NCBI RefSeq assembly: GCF_014698045.1
Contig: NZ_JACJSE010000032.1
Coordinates: 11,978 to 75,977, forward strand
DNA from: Aulosira sp. FACHB-615
GTDB taxonomy: Bacteria > Cyanobacteriota > Cyanobacteriia > Cyanobacteriales > Nostocaceae
Direction: 5' to 3'
DNA: 64,000 bases
Shown here piece by piece: positions 16,268-25,486 of the stretch; the stretch's first letter is position 1, and each line of letters opens with the position of its first letter. Both the position numbers and the translations under genes were made by a program. Below the pieces are notes generated by a model. That model was not told the DNA's origin. It searched no databases and worked only from the letters and a program-made list of their open reading frames with translations.

Positions 16268-18082
16268 ATGCGACTGTCACAAATGTTATTCGTTACACTC
16301 CGGGATGATCCTGCTGATGCGGAAATTCCCAGCCATAAGTTATTACTCCGTGCAGGGTATATTCGTCGCATCGGTAGCGGTATTTATGCTTATCTCCCGT
16401 TTATGTGGCGGGTGTTGCAAAAGGTTTCTCAAATTGTGCGCGAAGAAATGAACGCCACAGGCGCACAAGAATGTTTGTTACCCCAATTACAGCCTGCTGA
16501 TTTGTGGAAGGAATCAGGACGTTGGGATACTTATACTAAAGCTGAGGGAATTATGTTTTCCCTAATCGATCGCCGTGAGCAACAATTAGGATTAGGGCCG
16601 ACGCATGAAGAAGTGATCACAGCGATCGCGCGTGATATGATTCGCTCTTATCGTCAGTTACCGCTACATCTCTACCAACTGCAAACCAAGTTCCGTGACG
16701 AAATTCGCCCCCGCTTTGGTTTGATGCGCGGACGAGAATTCATCATGAAAGATGGTTATTCTTTCCACGTCGATGAAGAAAGTTTGAAAAAAACCTACCA
16801 AGATATGTACCAAGCCTACAGCAATATGTTGCGACGTGCTGGTTTAGCTTTTCGTCCTGTAGAGGCTGACTCTGGTGCAATTGGTGGTTCTGGTTCTACG
16901 GAATTTATGGTGTTGGCGGAAGCTGGAGAAGACGAAGTTCTTTACACCGAAGATGGTAAATACGCCGCTAACGTCGAAAAAGCTGTGTCTTTACCTGCGG
17001 ATGCGGAAACTTCACCGTTTACCAGTTATGAAAAACGGGAAACCCCAGGAACCGATACGATTGAAAAACTCTGTAAATTCTTCAAATGTTCTCCGACTCA
17101 AGTTGTGAAAAACGTTTTGTATCAAACAGTCTACGATAATGGCGTGACTGTGTTGGTATTGGTAAGTATTCGTGGAGATCAAGAAGTCAACGAAGTTAAA
17201 TTACAGAATGAATTGACGCGGTTAGCAACTAACTACGGTGCGAAAGCAGTCATCGCCTTAAATGTACCCAGTGCAGAAACCCAACAAACCTGGGCGGCGA
17301 AACCTTTACCTTTAGGTTACATTGCACCAGATATTAGTGATGAATATATTGCAGGTAATAAACAAGTCCATGCCAAATTTGTGCGGTTGGTGGATAAAAC
17401 AGCCGTTGATTTGAAAAACTTTGTGACTGGTGCAAATGAAACTGGTTATCACGTCGTTGGGGCAAATTGGAATGAGCAATTTAAGCTACCAGAAAGTATA
17501 GTAGATTTGCGTAAAGCTAGACCAGGCGATCGCGCCATTCACAACCCCGAACAAACTCTACAAAGTGCGCGTGGTATCGAAGTTGGTCATATCTTCCAAT
17601 TAGGCACAAAATATTCCCAAGCCTTGGGTGCAACTTATACCAATGAACAAGGAGAAGAAAAACCCTTGGTGATGGGATGCTATGGTGTGGGTGTTTCCCG
17701 CTTGGCACAGTCAGCAGTTGAGCAATCTTACGATAAAGATGGGATTATTTGGCCTGTAGCGATCGCACCTTATCATGCGATCGTCACAATTCCTAACATT
17801 AATGATGCCCAACAAGTGCAAATAGCTGAAAAACTTTACACCGAACTCAATCAAGCCGGAATTGAAACATTATTAGATGACCGTGATGAACGCGCCGGAG
17901 TTAAATTTAAAGACGCTGATTTAATCGGTATACCTTATAGAATTGTTACCGGACGTGCAATTGCTAACGGCAAAGTTGAAGTAGTAGAAAGAGCCACTCG
18001 TCAATCTCAAGAAATTGCCATTGATGAAGTTATTACTACACTAAAACAATGGATTACAGCCGCAATAAAAGGTAAAAATTAA
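16268..18082 (+). CDS. proS: Proline--tRNA ligase (bacterial type)
   Basis: Class II aminoacyl-tRNA synthetase of 604 residues that charges tRNA(Pro). Motif 1 region is PSHKLLLRAGYIRRIGSGIY. Motif 2 is TKFRDEIRPRFGLMRGREF. Motif 3 region is YGVGVSRLAQSAVEQ, with the class II glycine-rich turn. An editing (YbaK-like) insertion occupies about residues 230-390. The C-terminal anticodon-binding domain contains LLDDRDERAGVKFKDADLIGIPYRI. GGAAAGGG about 8 nt upstream supports the start. It is monocistronic in this window. Confidence 0.97.
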   Translation: MRLSQMLFVTLRDDPADAEIPSHKLLLRAGYIRRIGSGIYAYLPFMWRVLQKVSQIVREEMNATGAQECLLPQLQPADLWKESGRWDTYTKAEGIMFSLIDRREQQLGLGPTHEEVITAIARDMIRSYRQLPLHLYQLQTKFRDEIRPRFGLMRGREFIMKDGYSFHVDEESLKKTYQDMYQAYSNMLRRAGLAFRPVEADSGAIGGSGSTEFMVLAEAGEDEVLYTEDGKYAANVEKAVSLPADAETSPFTSYEKRETPGTDTIEKLCKFFKCSPTQVVKNVLYQTVYDNGVTVLVLVSIRGDQEVNEVKLQNELTRLATNYGAKAVIALNVPSAETQQTWAAKPLPLGYIAPDISDEYIAGNKQVHAKFVRLVDKTAVDLKNFVTGANETGYHVVGANWNEQFKLPESIVDLRKARPGDRAIHNPEQTLQSARGIEVGHIFQLGTKYSQALGATYTNEQGEEKPLVMGCYGVGVSRLAQSAVEQSYDKDGIIWPVAIAPYHAIVTIPNINDAQQVQIAEKLYTELNQAGIETLLDDRDERAGVKFKDADLIGIPYRIVTGRAIANGKVEVVERATRQSQEIAIDEVITTLKQWITAAIKGKN

Positions 18083-18645
18083 CCCAACGAATTTAGCGCC
18101 AAGCTCCTGCGAGTTATTTGCAGTGAAATGTAATAACTTGCGATTAGCGGGTTTCGATACTTCGACTGCGCTCAGTATCCACACTTCGACAAGCTCAGTG
18201 CATCGCTTCGTGGGAGTTGAGCGAAGTCGAAACTCAACCCTCTTGTAGTCAGCTTAATGAGCATTGAGCGACTCGCCCTGAGCGTAGTCGTTCGCGTTAG
18301 CGTCTCCGAAGGAGAAGGGAGTCGAAATGCGTCTTCTAATTATGTACTTATAACTTTTGACAATACAGGTTATAGATAAAAATTCTGTTCCCTGTTCCCT
18401 AATTCTTAATAATTTCCTAAATCTTACAAAATAATGAGATTTATAGAATTTGGTAGATGACGGATTTAAAGTACAAATTCTAGAATTAGATCAGGACTAT
18501 TTAGATTTAGCGATCGCCTGATTTTAGCGTATCGAGCTATTCACGAAATCTCTGGAAACTCTCAACTTATAAGTATCGTCCATAACCAGGCTGCTCTTCA
18601 CACCAAAATTATTTCAGCCCTTAGTCAGTCAGGAAGGTTTTTAAT
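18083..18645. repeat. proS-GerMN spacer with dispersed palindromic repeats
   Basis: The 560-bp spacer holds repeats of the CTTCGACTGCGCTCAGT family. A pair of inverted ends brackets 18150-18230 (GTTTCGATACTTCGACTGCG and its approximate reverse complement AGCGAAGTCGAAAC). A copy of the GTTCGCGTTAGCGTCTCCG repeat lies at 18290-18318. The right 250 bp are AT-rich and carry the promoter region of the next gene. No ORF or RNA gene was recognised. Confidence 0.65.
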
Positions 18646-19266
18646 ATGAATGATGAACAAAAATCTAATCGCATATCTTCGGGCGTAGTTGCAGCCGTTT
18701 CCGCAGCCGTAATTGCTGTTAGTGGTGGTGTAGCTTGGTTAACTACCCAGACCCAAAAAGCACCTGTCACAACTAACCCCGCCAACCCCAACCAAAGTCT
18801 TCAACAACAGCCCACACAGCCCTCAACCACCCAGCAAGACGAAAAAACTGCTCAAGTTTATTGGCTAAAACCCAAAGACAAAAATATTGCTTTAGTGCCT
18901 AAATCAGTAGAAGTAGCCGCAACTCAGCCTAACCAAGCCTTAGAAAGAGCTTTTCAGGCTTTATTAGAAGGGCCAAGTGACGCGACAGACTCAACCACCA
19001 TTCCCAAAGGTACTAAGCTACTAAGCCTAAAAGTCGAAGGTGAGGAAGTCCACGTCAATTTATCTGATAGCTTTACCAGTGGTGGCGGTAGTACCTCAAT
19101 GGTGGCGCGTGTCGGCCAAGTTGTGTACACAGCCTCCAGCCTGAACCCCAAAGCCAAAGTTTACATTGATGTCAACGGTAAACCTTTAGATGTGTTAGGT
19201 GGCGAAGGCGTAGAGTTGGAACAACCCCTCACCCGTGAAAGCTTTGACAAGAATTATCCACTTTAG
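18646..19266 (+). CDS. GerMN-domain protein, membrane-anchored
   Basis: Protein of 206 residues. An N-terminal signal anchor (about 12-32, VVAAVSAAVIAVSGGVAWLT) is followed by a Pro/Gln/Thr-rich spacer (40-66). The GerMN domain (about 68-200) is marked by QALERAFQALLEGPSDA, VNLSDSFTSGGGSTSM and VGQVVYTASS. GerMN domains occur in germination and cell-wall proteins of spore formers and in many cyanobacterial envelope proteins; the role here is not known. AGGAAGG lies about 9 nt before the start. Confidence 0.8.
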   Translation: MNDEQKSNRISSGVVAAVSAAVIAVSGGVAWLTTQTQKAPVTTNPANPNQSLQQQPTQPSTTQQDEKTAQVYWLKPKDKNIALVPKSVEVAATQPNQALERAFQALLEGPSDATDSTTIPKGTKLLSLKVEGEEVHVNLSDSFTSGGGSTSMVARVGQVVYTASSLNPKAKVYIDVNGKPLDVLGGEGVELEQPLTRESFDKNYPL

Positions 19267-19315
19267 TCATTGGTCATTGGTCATTAGTAAACACAAATGA
19301 CAAATGACACCTGAC

Positions 19316-19663
19316 CTAAAGTTTTGTATTCAGAACGCGAAAGTTACGAGCTTGCTGTTCTAACCTTGTAGCGATGCGATCGCACACCTGATTACACAAC
19401 TCAAAAATCATTTCGTCTTCCACCCGATAGTAAGCGCAAGTGCCTTCACTGCGACGGCTGAGGATTCCGGCTTGCCACATTACTTTCAGGTGTTTGGAGA
19501 CATTCGCCTGGGAAGTTTGTGTTGCCTCTACCAATTCTTGTACACATTTTTCTTCATCCCGTAGTAAGTGCAGTAGCCGTAGACGCATCGGCTCACTTAA
19601 CAGGCTGAAATATTCGGCTACTTGTTGCACCACTTCCGGCGGTACAGGCAACGCTTGTTTCAT
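19316..19663 (-). CDS. ArsR-family winged-helix transcriptional regulator
   Basis: About 115 residues when started at 19663 (MKQALPVPPEVVQQ). An earlier in-frame start at 19702 would add 13 poorly conserved residues. The winged helix is clear: LSEPMRLRLLHLLRDEEKCVQELVE, recognition helix TSQANVSKHLKVM, and wing ILSRRSEGTCAYYRV. Two cysteines (in EEKCV and EGTCA) could sense redox or metal, but the classic SmtB metal motif ELCVCDL is absent. It follows accB on the same strand with a 62-bp gap. Confidence 0.85.
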   Translation of the reverse strand: MKQALPVPPEVVQQVAEYFSLLSEPMRLRLLHLLRDEEKCVQELVEATQTSQANVSKHLKVMWQAGILSRRSEGTCAYYRVEDEMIFELCNQVCDRIATRLEQQARNFRVLNTKL

Positions 19664-19725
19664 CAGGAATGATCCGTAAAAACAGACAAGGTTAACAATC
19701 ACTCATTTCATATATACATTAATAC

Positions 19726-20247
19726 TTAATCAGGGTTAATTCGCATCAAAGGTTGACCATATTCTACAGGTTCTCCATTTTGAACCAGAATTTCCATAAC
19801 TTGCCCTGATATTTCGGCTTCGATTTCGTTCATTAGCTTCATAGCTTCAATGATACACACACTTTGACCCTGACGGACGCGATCGCCTACTTCCACAAAT
19901 GGTGCTTCCCCTGGTGCAGGGGCGCGATAAAAAGTCCCTACCATTGGCGAAGCAACTTCTACTAATCTTTGATCTATCGCTGAAGGTGCATTTCCTGTCA
20001 CCTGTACACCTGCACCAGCAGTATCTAAAATTCGCTCTGGAGATAGCGTTGGTGCTACTCCTCCGGCTGCAATCGTTGTTACTGTCGCCACACCACCAAT
20101 ACCAGCTTGCGGTACAGCGTGATTGTTTATGCTGCCAGCTTTACGTACCGATAGCTCAAAGTCATCACTTTTGAGAGTTACTTCTGCAATATCTGTTTGT
20201 GCAATAGTTACCAGCAGTTGACGGATTTCATTAAAGTCCAATGGCAC
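19726..20247 (-). CDS. accB: Biotin carboxyl carrier protein of acetyl-CoA carboxylase
   Basis: Protein of 173 residues. The C-terminal biotinyl domain has the acceptor lysine in EAMKLMNEIEAE, preceded by SPMVGTFYRAPAPGE. An Ala/Pro/Val-rich linker (about 40-95) connects an N-terminal helical region. It carries carboxyl-biotin between AccC and AccA/D in fatty-acid synthesis. The start codon is GTG (GTG CCA TTG GAC). It lies downstream of efp on the same strand with a 214-bp gap that holds a strong palindrome, an arrangement commonly seen in cyanobacteria. Confidence 0.96.
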   Translation of the reverse strand: MPLDFNEIRQLLVTIAQTDIAEVTLKSDDFELSVRKAGSINNHAVPQAGIGGVATVTTIAAGGVAPTLSPERILDTAGAGVQVTGNAPSAIDQRLVEVASPMVGTFYRAPAPGEAPFVEVGDRVRQGQSVCIIEAMKLMNEIEAEISGQVMEILVQNGEPVEYGQPLMRINPD

Positions 20248-20404
20248 AGCTTTTATTACCTCAACCTGTCCGTAAAATGATTATTTTATGTGATACCAAT
20301 TGAATAAATGATTGAGACTGATGGATAGATACAACTAAAACACAGACAGTTATTTCCAACCCAAAAATCTAAAATCGCAGATCCAATATGGTATTAGGGC
20401 AGGG

Positions 20405-20433
20405 ATTTAAACCCTATATAGGGATTTAAATCA
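20405..20433. repeat. Near-perfect 29-nt palindrome between efp and accB
   Basis: GATTTAAA and its complement TTTAAATC flank the self-complementary core CCCTATATAGGG, with a single extra A. It is AT-rich and has no T run, so it is more likely a protein-binding site or repeat remnant than a terminator. Confidence 0.6.
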
Positions 20434-20461
20434 CAATTAACTCTAAAATTTAAGAGAAAAT

Positions 20462-21019
20462 TTATTCCCTGCCTAAATATTTATCTTCACGAGTATCAAT
20501 CCGAATCCGTTCTCCTTGAGAAATAAACAAGGGAACCATTACAGTTGCACCAGTTTCTACTTTGGCTGGTTTAGTACCACCTGTAGCTGTATCACCCTTG
20601 ACACCAGGATCAGTTTCGATAACTTCTAGCACCACAGAGTTAGGTAATTCCACTTCTAGAACTACATCGTCCCAACGAATCACGTTCACTTCCATACCTT
20701 CCTTGAGGTATTTGACGCGATCGCCAATTTGTGCGGCACTGAGTCGTCCTTCGTCATAACTTTCCATATCCATAAAGACGAACTCATCGCCCTCTTTATA
20801 GGTATGCTGCATTGTGCTTTTTTCCAAAGTTGCTTGCGGCACAGTTTCCCCAGCCCGGAAAGTTCTTTCAAGAACTTTGCCACTTTGAACGTTTTTCAGC
20901 GTGGTGCGGACAAACGCCGAACCTTTACCGGGTTTAACGTGGAGAAAATCAACCACCCGCCATACAGACCCGTCTAATACAATTGATACACCGGGTCGAA
21001 AGTCGTTACTAGAGATCAT
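20462..21019 (-). CDS. efp: Translation elongation factor P
   Basis: Protein of 185 residues, full family length, with three beta-barrel domains. The N-terminus is MISSNDFRPGVSIVLDGSVWRVVDF. The modification-loop region is HVKPGKGSAFVRTTLKNV, where Lys-32 is at the position modified in other bacteria. The C-terminal signature GDTATGGTKPAKVETGATVMVPLFI is present. EF-P relieves ribosome stalling at polyproline. It is upstream of accB. Confidence 0.97.
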   Translation of the reverse strand: MISSNDFRPGVSIVLDGSVWRVVDFLHVKPGKGSAFVRTTLKNVQSGKVLERTFRAGETVPQATLEKSTMQHTYKEGDEFVFMDMESYDEGRLSAAQIGDRVKYLKEGMEVNVIRWDDVVLEVELPNSVVLEVIETDPGVKGDTATGGTKPAKVETGATVMVPLFISQGERIRIDTREDKYLGRE

Positions 21020-21427
21020 GAAGCTTTCAAATGTTGGAAGACAATCGGCATTTATTGTACCCTTCTAGCGGAGTAATTGGTTAATTAGTCAAGAGTCAAT
21101 TGTCCTTCGTCCTTGGTCATTGGTCATTTGTGATTCTCCTCTGCACCCCAACTCTCCACTCCCAACTCCCAACTCACTCAGCACTCCTAACTATGGGAAG
21201 ATTATTGATGGGTTCCGCCCAGTCAAACAATTTTGGATTTTAGATTTGCGATTTTAGATTGACAGTATCCACTCCTGGGATGCAGTGTGGAGATTTTAAA
21301 CTGACGATTTTAGATTTGTTCTGCCCACGAAGGGTGGTGCTGGAACCGCAAAATAATCCAAAATCCAAAATCTAAAATCTAAAATTGGCACGGTCAACAA
21401 TATTCATGCTGCATTTGAGCCATACTC
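21020..21427. repeat. efp-cyclophilin divergent spacer with inverted repeat arrays
   Basis: It contains TTGGTCATTG-type STRR (21112-21135), ACTCCCA units (21150-21180), and a larger inverted arrangement at about 21220-21390. There ATTTTAGATT units on the left are answered by AATCTAAAAT units on the right, with GGTTCCGCCC and TGCTGGAACC near the ends. This resembles a degenerate MITE. No ORF or RNA gene was recognised. Confidence 0.6.
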
Positions 21428-22534
21428 ATGTTTAAGTTAATAAAATCCTGGCTAAAGTCCAGCCTAGTAACAATACTGTTGGTAGTTATATTTTTAGGCA
21501 TCAATACAGCTGGCTGGACTCCCTCCAGTAATGCCGCCTTGCCCTCTGGCAATGCAATTACCGACGGCAAAGCTTTGTTGCGTTATGCACTCCCAATCAA
21601 AAATGAACCAGTCAGGCAACTGCAAGCCAGTCTAGAAGACATATCAACTCAGTTGCGAGCTAATCGACGCTGGGGTGCTGTCTCCAAAGACCTGAGTAAA
21701 GCATCTCGCGTGCTTGATAAGCCTTCACAAATCTTAGCAAGCGTCCCCGAAGAACGCCAACCCCAAGCCACAGCATGGCTTGAAGAATTAAAATCTGGCG
21801 TAATTAAACTGCAAGAATTGACACAATCCAAAGATAAAGAAAAAATTCTGCAAGGGCGAAACAAATTGCTGAGTTTAGTTTCTTTGCTAGAAGAGTCAAT
21901 GGTGCAGCAATTTCCCTTTGAAGTCCCAGAAGAATACAGTAATTTAGCCCAACTCAAAGGACGTGCGACCATTGCAATTAAAACCAATAAAGGCGATTTA
22001 ACCGTTGTTGTAGATGGTTATAGCGCACCTGTGACGGCTGGTAACTTTGTAGATTTAGTCCAAAGGGGTTTTTATAACGGGTTAGAATTTACTCGCTCTG
22101 AAGAATCCTACGTCTTGCAAACAGGCGACCCCCCAGGTAAAGAACAAGGTTTTATTGACCCCAAAACAGGCAAATATCGGGCAATTCCTTTAGAAATTCT
22201 AGTCGAAGGAGATAAAGCACCAACTTATGGCATTACCTTAGAAGATGCTGGTCGTTATTTGGATATGCCAGTTTTACCGTTCTCTTCCTTTGGTGCATTA
22301 GCAATGGCGCGTCCCGAAAGCGAAGTAAATGGTGGTTCATCGCAAGTGTTCTTTTTCTTGTTTGAACCAGAACTCACCCCCGCCGGACGTAACTTGCTGG
22401 ATGGTCGTTACTCAGTATTTGGTTATCTCACAGAAGGCAGAGATGTTTTAGATAAACTCAAAGCTGGTGACAAAATCGAATCTGCAACAGTGACTCAAGG
22501 CATAGAGAATCTAGTCCAACCCCAAGCAGCCTAG
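21428..22534 (+). CDS. Cyclophilin-type peptidyl-prolyl isomerase, thylakoid-lumen/periplasmic (CYP38/TLP40-like)
   Basis: Protein of 368 residues. An N-terminal hydrophobic signal (about 12-32, SLVTILLVVIFLGINTAGW) predicts export. Residues about 55-170 are helical (PsbQ-like), as in plant CYP38. The cyclophilin domain (about 180-360) has ATIAIKTNKGDLTVVVDGYSAP, NFVDLVQRGFYNGLEFTR and GRNLLDGRYSVFGYLTEG. Several catalytic residues of classical cyclophilins are replaced, as in CYP38, so it may act mainly as a chaperone for photosystem II assembly. Confidence 0.88.
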   Translation: MFKLIKSWLKSSLVTILLVVIFLGINTAGWTPSSNAALPSGNAITDGKALLRYALPIKNEPVRQLQASLEDISTQLRANRRWGAVSKDLSKASRVLDKPSQILASVPEERQPQATAWLEELKSGVIKLQELTQSKDKEKILQGRNKLLSLVSLLEESMVQQFPFEVPEEYSNLAQLKGRATIAIKTNKGDLTVVVDGYSAPVTAGNFVDLVQRGFYNGLEFTRSEESYVLQTGDPPGKEQGFIDPKTGKYRAIPLEILVEGDKAPTYGITLEDAGRYLDMPVLPFSSFGALAMARPESEVNGGSSQVFFFLFEPELTPAGRNLLDGRYSVFGYLTEGRDVLDKLKAGDKIESATVTQGIENLVQPQAA

Positions 22535-22544
22535 ATAAAGTAGG

Positions 22545-22571
22545 AAGTATGAAGTGTTAAATTTCATACTT
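22545..22571 (+). terminator. Hairpin after the cyclophilin gene
   Basis: AAGTATGAA (22545-22553) pairs with TTCATACTT (22563-22571). The arms are made of opposed heptamer repeats. It lies between two convergent genes and could end either transcript, but no T run follows. Confidence 0.35.
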
Positions 22572-22577
22572 CATACT

Positions 22578-23147
22578 TCACACATTTCCCGCCGCGAATA
22601 TTTGATGAGGAGCGATCGCTAATTCGGGAAACGTCTGCGATACAATTTTCTGGTCAGCCGTAAACACTGTCTCTTCGTAAAATCCTTCTTCCAGCAGCAA
22701 TACAGTAACTTTTAATTCTAACGGGTCTACAATCCAATATTCCGGCACACCAACCGCCGCATACTCAGACCGCTTATGGCGATAGTCCCGCTTGATAGAA
22801 TCTGGACTGACTACTTCTACAACCAGTAATGGTGTTGTCTCAAACACAGCTGAAGCCTTTAGTAAATCTCTGGCTTGCTCCTGTGTTACCACACACAAAT
22901 CAGTTAACCTAGACTTATTTCTTCCTGTTCTCGTCCCAGTTTCCCGAAAAGTTAGCCAAGGTAAACTTAAACGTGCGATTTCTAGTTTTAATACGGTAGC
23001 TAAAAATTCGACAATTAAAAAATGTTCAATTGTAGGAGGGTTCATTAATTCCAGCCTGCCATCCACTAACTCGTAGTGAAAACCACTGCCATCATCATAG
23101 GTTAAATACTCTTCAAATGTGAGCTTTATTACTGGTGTAGCGACCAT
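22578..23147 (-). CDS. Uma2-family (DUF820) putative restriction-fold nuclease
   Basis: Second Uma2-type gene, about 189 residues, only distantly similar to the one at 13229. It has the blocks LTFEEYLTYDDGSGFHYELVDGRLELMNPP, RLTDLCVVTQEQA, LLVVEVVSPDSIKRDYRHKRSEYAAVGVPEYWIVDP and KIVSQTFPELAIAPHQIF. The acidic and basic residues of the PD-(D/E)XK-like core are retained. ATG at 23147 is chosen because AGGAG lies 9 nt upstream; the GTG at 23153 is too close to it. The role is unknown. Confidence 0.85.
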   Translation of the reverse strand: MVATPVIKLTFEEYLTYDDGSGFHYELVDGRLELMNPPTIEHFLIVEFLATVLKLEIARLSLPWLTFRETGTRTGRNKSRLTDLCVVTQEQARDLLKASAVFETTPLLVVEVVSPDSIKRDYRHKRSEYAAVGVPEYWIVDPLELKVTVLLLEEGFYEETVFTADQKIVSQTFPELAIAPHQIFAAGNV

Positions 23148-23288
23148 CCCCACAGTCTCCTAAACTATACCATTATCGTAACTTGAGGGAGTAGAAAGTA
23201 GGGGAGGTAAAGGTGCAAGGGTGTAGGTAAGACAAGGAGAAGGGACAAAACAAAGGACAATTGACTATGGAATAATGACAAATGACCA

Positions 23289-24287
23289 ATGACCAAAGTT
23301 AAAGACATTGGCGAACAAGGACTATTAGCAAAATTACAAAGCTTCTGCCCCCCAGAAATTATCGGAGACGATGCAGCAGTTCTAGAAACACCGCCAGGAA
23401 CATCACTAGTAGTAACTACCGATGTTTTAGTTGATGGCGTACACTTCAGTGATGCTACTACTTCCCCAGAGGATGCTGGTTGGCGAGCCGCAGCCGCGAA
23501 TTTATCAGATTTAGCTGCAATGGGGGCTACTCCTTTAGGTATTACTGTTGGTTTGGGGCTACCTGGTGATTTACAGGTAAGTTGGGTAGAGCGACTTTAC
23601 CAAGGAATGACAGAATGCTTGCAAAAATACCATACCCCAATTGTCGGTGGTGATGTAGTGCGATCGCCAACTGCAACCATCTCCATTACCGCCTTTGGTC
23701 AAGTTGATCCCCAGCGCATTATCCGCCGTTCTGCTGCTAAAGTGGGAATGGCGATCGTGGTTACAGGTGTTCATGGAGCCTCCCACGCGGGCTTACAACT
23801 GCTCTTGCGTCCCCAATTAGGGCATAACCTCTCTCCAGTAGAAAAGACCACCCTTATCAAAGCTCACCAACGCCCTCAACCCCGTTTAGATGTCTTACCC
23901 ATACTCTGGGAAATTTTCACTTCACCACTCCCCGTAGCCGGAATGGATAGTAGCGATGGTTTAGCAGATGCAGTTTTACAAATTTGTCGCGCCAGTAACG
24001 TAGGTGCAGTTATCGACCGCCAAAAAATTCCTTTTCCAGCTATCTTTACCAATTGGCTCAAGCCAGAACAAGCAATAGAATACGCCCTCTACGGTGGTGA
24101 AGACTTTGAATTAGTACTTTGCTTACCACCCACACAAGCAAATGCCCTAGTACAGCAACTCAACCAAGACGCAGCAATTATCGGTACTATTACATCTGGT
24201 TCACAAGTGTTATTACGTGACCAACATCAACAAATCCCTGACCAAGTTCTTAGTCTTAGTCAGGGATTTCAACATTTTGGTCAATAG
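23289..24287 (+). CDS. thiL: Thiamine-monophosphate kinase
   Basis: ATP-dependent kinase of 332 residues that makes thiamine diphosphate from thiamine monophosphate. It shows KDIGEQGLLAKL, DDAAVLETPPG, VVTTDVLVDGVHF, AAANLSDLAAMGATPLG (Mg/ATP site), GGDVVRSPTATISITAFG, GMDSSDGLADAVLQICRASNVG and YGGEDFELVLCLP. All family motifs are present at full length. The ATG start lies inside a row of ATGACCA-type repeats, so the 5' leader is repeat-derived. Confidence 0.96.
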   Translation: MTKVKDIGEQGLLAKLQSFCPPEIIGDDAAVLETPPGTSLVVTTDVLVDGVHFSDATTSPEDAGWRAAAANLSDLAAMGATPLGITVGLGLPGDLQVSWVERLYQGMTECLQKYHTPIVGGDVVRSPTATISITAFGQVDPQRIIRRSAAKVGMAIVVTGVHGASHAGLQLLLRPQLGHNLSPVEKTTLIKAHQRPQPRLDVLPILWEIFTSPLPVAGMDSSDGLADAVLQICRASNVGAVIDRQKIPFPAIFTNWLKPEQAIEYALYGGEDFELVLCLPPTQANALVQQLNQDAAIIGTITSGSQVLLRDQHQQIPDQVLSLSQGFQHFGQ

Positions 24288-24356
24288 TGAGTTTGTCCTT
24301 AGTCCTTTGTCATGAGTTCCAAGACCAATGACAAATGACAAATGACCATTGACAAA

Positions 24357-25370
24357 TTATTGCCACTTCTGGGCTACTAGTTCAGCCAAATCTAGAACAC
24401 GTTGGCTATAACCCCACTCATTGTCATACCAAGCCATAACTTTTACTAAGTCACTGCCCATTACTAAAGTCAAGCTGGCATCAACAATAGAAGAAGCATC
24501 AGTACCTTGGTAGTCTGAGGATACCAACTGAAGCTCACTGTAGTCTAGAATACCTTTGAGTGAACCTTCTGAGGCATCCTTGAGGGCTTGGTTGACTTCT
24601 TCCGTAATAGTACGCTTCTCAACCTGAACAACGAAATCTACCATTGAGACGTTCGGGGTTGGTACACGTAAGGCAACACCATTCAGCTTACCTTTGAGTT
24701 CTGGAATTACTAGCGCCACTGCTTTTGCTGCACCTGTAGAGGTGGGAACAATGTTGATGGCTGCTGCTCTTGCCCGACGTACATCGCGGTGAGAAGCATC
24801 TAGCAAACGCTGGTCTCCGGTGTAGCTGTGGGTGGTGGTCATTGTGCCTTTAATGATACCGAATTTATCATTCAGCACCTTGGCAATAGGAGCCAAACAG
24901 TTGGTAGTGCAGCTGGCATTACTAATAATGTGGTGTACATTGTGATCGTAATCGTGATGATTCACGCCGATAACGAAAGTACCATCTTCATTTTTCCCAG
25001 GAGCAGTAATCAGAACCTTTTTGGCTCCAGCATTTACGTGCTTTAAAGCTCCCTCTTTGCTAGTAAATACCCCAGTTGCTTCAATAATCAGGTCAATTCC
25101 CCATTCTCTCCAGGGCAAGTTTTCTGGATTGCGATCAGATACGCATTTAATGGTTTTACCGTTAACGATGATAGAGTTATCATCGGCGGTAATGTCAACA
25201 TCCTTTAACTTCCCAAGCATTGAGTCATACTTCAGGAGGTGAGCATTTGTTCTAGGATCTGATGTGTCATTGACAGCTACAAGGTCGATATTGCTATTTT
25301 GCCGACCTAGCCAACAACGTGCAAAGTTACGCCCGATGCGCCCGAAACCGTTGATTGCGACTCTAATCAC
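24357..25370 (-). CDS. gap2: Glyceraldehyde-3-phosphate dehydrogenase (Gap2-like)
   Basis: About 337 residues when started at the GTG at 25370 (V-I-R-V-A-I-N-G-F-G). An ATG 17 codons upstream gives an unlikely N-terminal tail. It has the Rossmann motif INGFGRIGRNFARCW, catalytic Cys in SNASCTTNCLAPIAKVL, RRARAAAINIVPTSTGAAKAV, and YDNEWGYSQRVLDL. Sequence and length fit the cyanobacterial Gap2 type that uses NADPH or NADH in the Calvin cycle; cofactor specificity is inferred. It follows nadD with a gap of about 116 bp. Confidence 0.93.
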   Translation of the reverse strand: MIRVAINGFGRIGRNFARCWLGRQNSNIDLVAVNDTSDPRTNAHLLKYDSMLGKLKDVDITADDNSIIVNGKTIKCVSDRNPENLPWREWGIDLIIEATGVFTSKEGALKHVNAGAKKVLITAPGKNEDGTFVIGVNHHDYDHNVHHIISNASCTTNCLAPIAKVLNDKFGIIKGTMTTTHSYTGDQRLLDASHRDVRRARAAAINIVPTSTGAAKAVALVIPELKGKLNGVALRVPTPNVSMVDFVVQVEKRTITEEVNQALKDASEGSLKGILDYSELQLVSSDYQGTDASSIVDASLTLVMGSDLVKVMAWYDNEWGYSQRVLDLAELVAQKWQ

Positions 25371-25486
25371 AGTGTCTTGCCCTCTGTATTTATGCCTATA
25401 AGTTGATATCTTTGAACCCAATCATATCGCAAAGGGGGGGAGTATTAATAACTATAAAGTGTTAGATCCAAAAAAAAATATATATT

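Noticed and set aside
16179..16451. ORF of 90 residues overlapping the start of proS
   Set aside because: proS has a clear start at 16268 with a good ribosome site and full family similarity; the overlapping frame is not conserved.
18083..18645. Possible integrase attachment site next to proS
   Set aside because: The repeats here belong to dispersed intergenic families seen elsewhere in the window, and no integrase or phage gene is nearby.
20290..20398. Possible MITE with GATACCA/TGGTATT ends between accB and efp
   Set aside because: The shared ends are only about 6-7 bp and imperfect, too short to separate from chance in AT-rich DNA.
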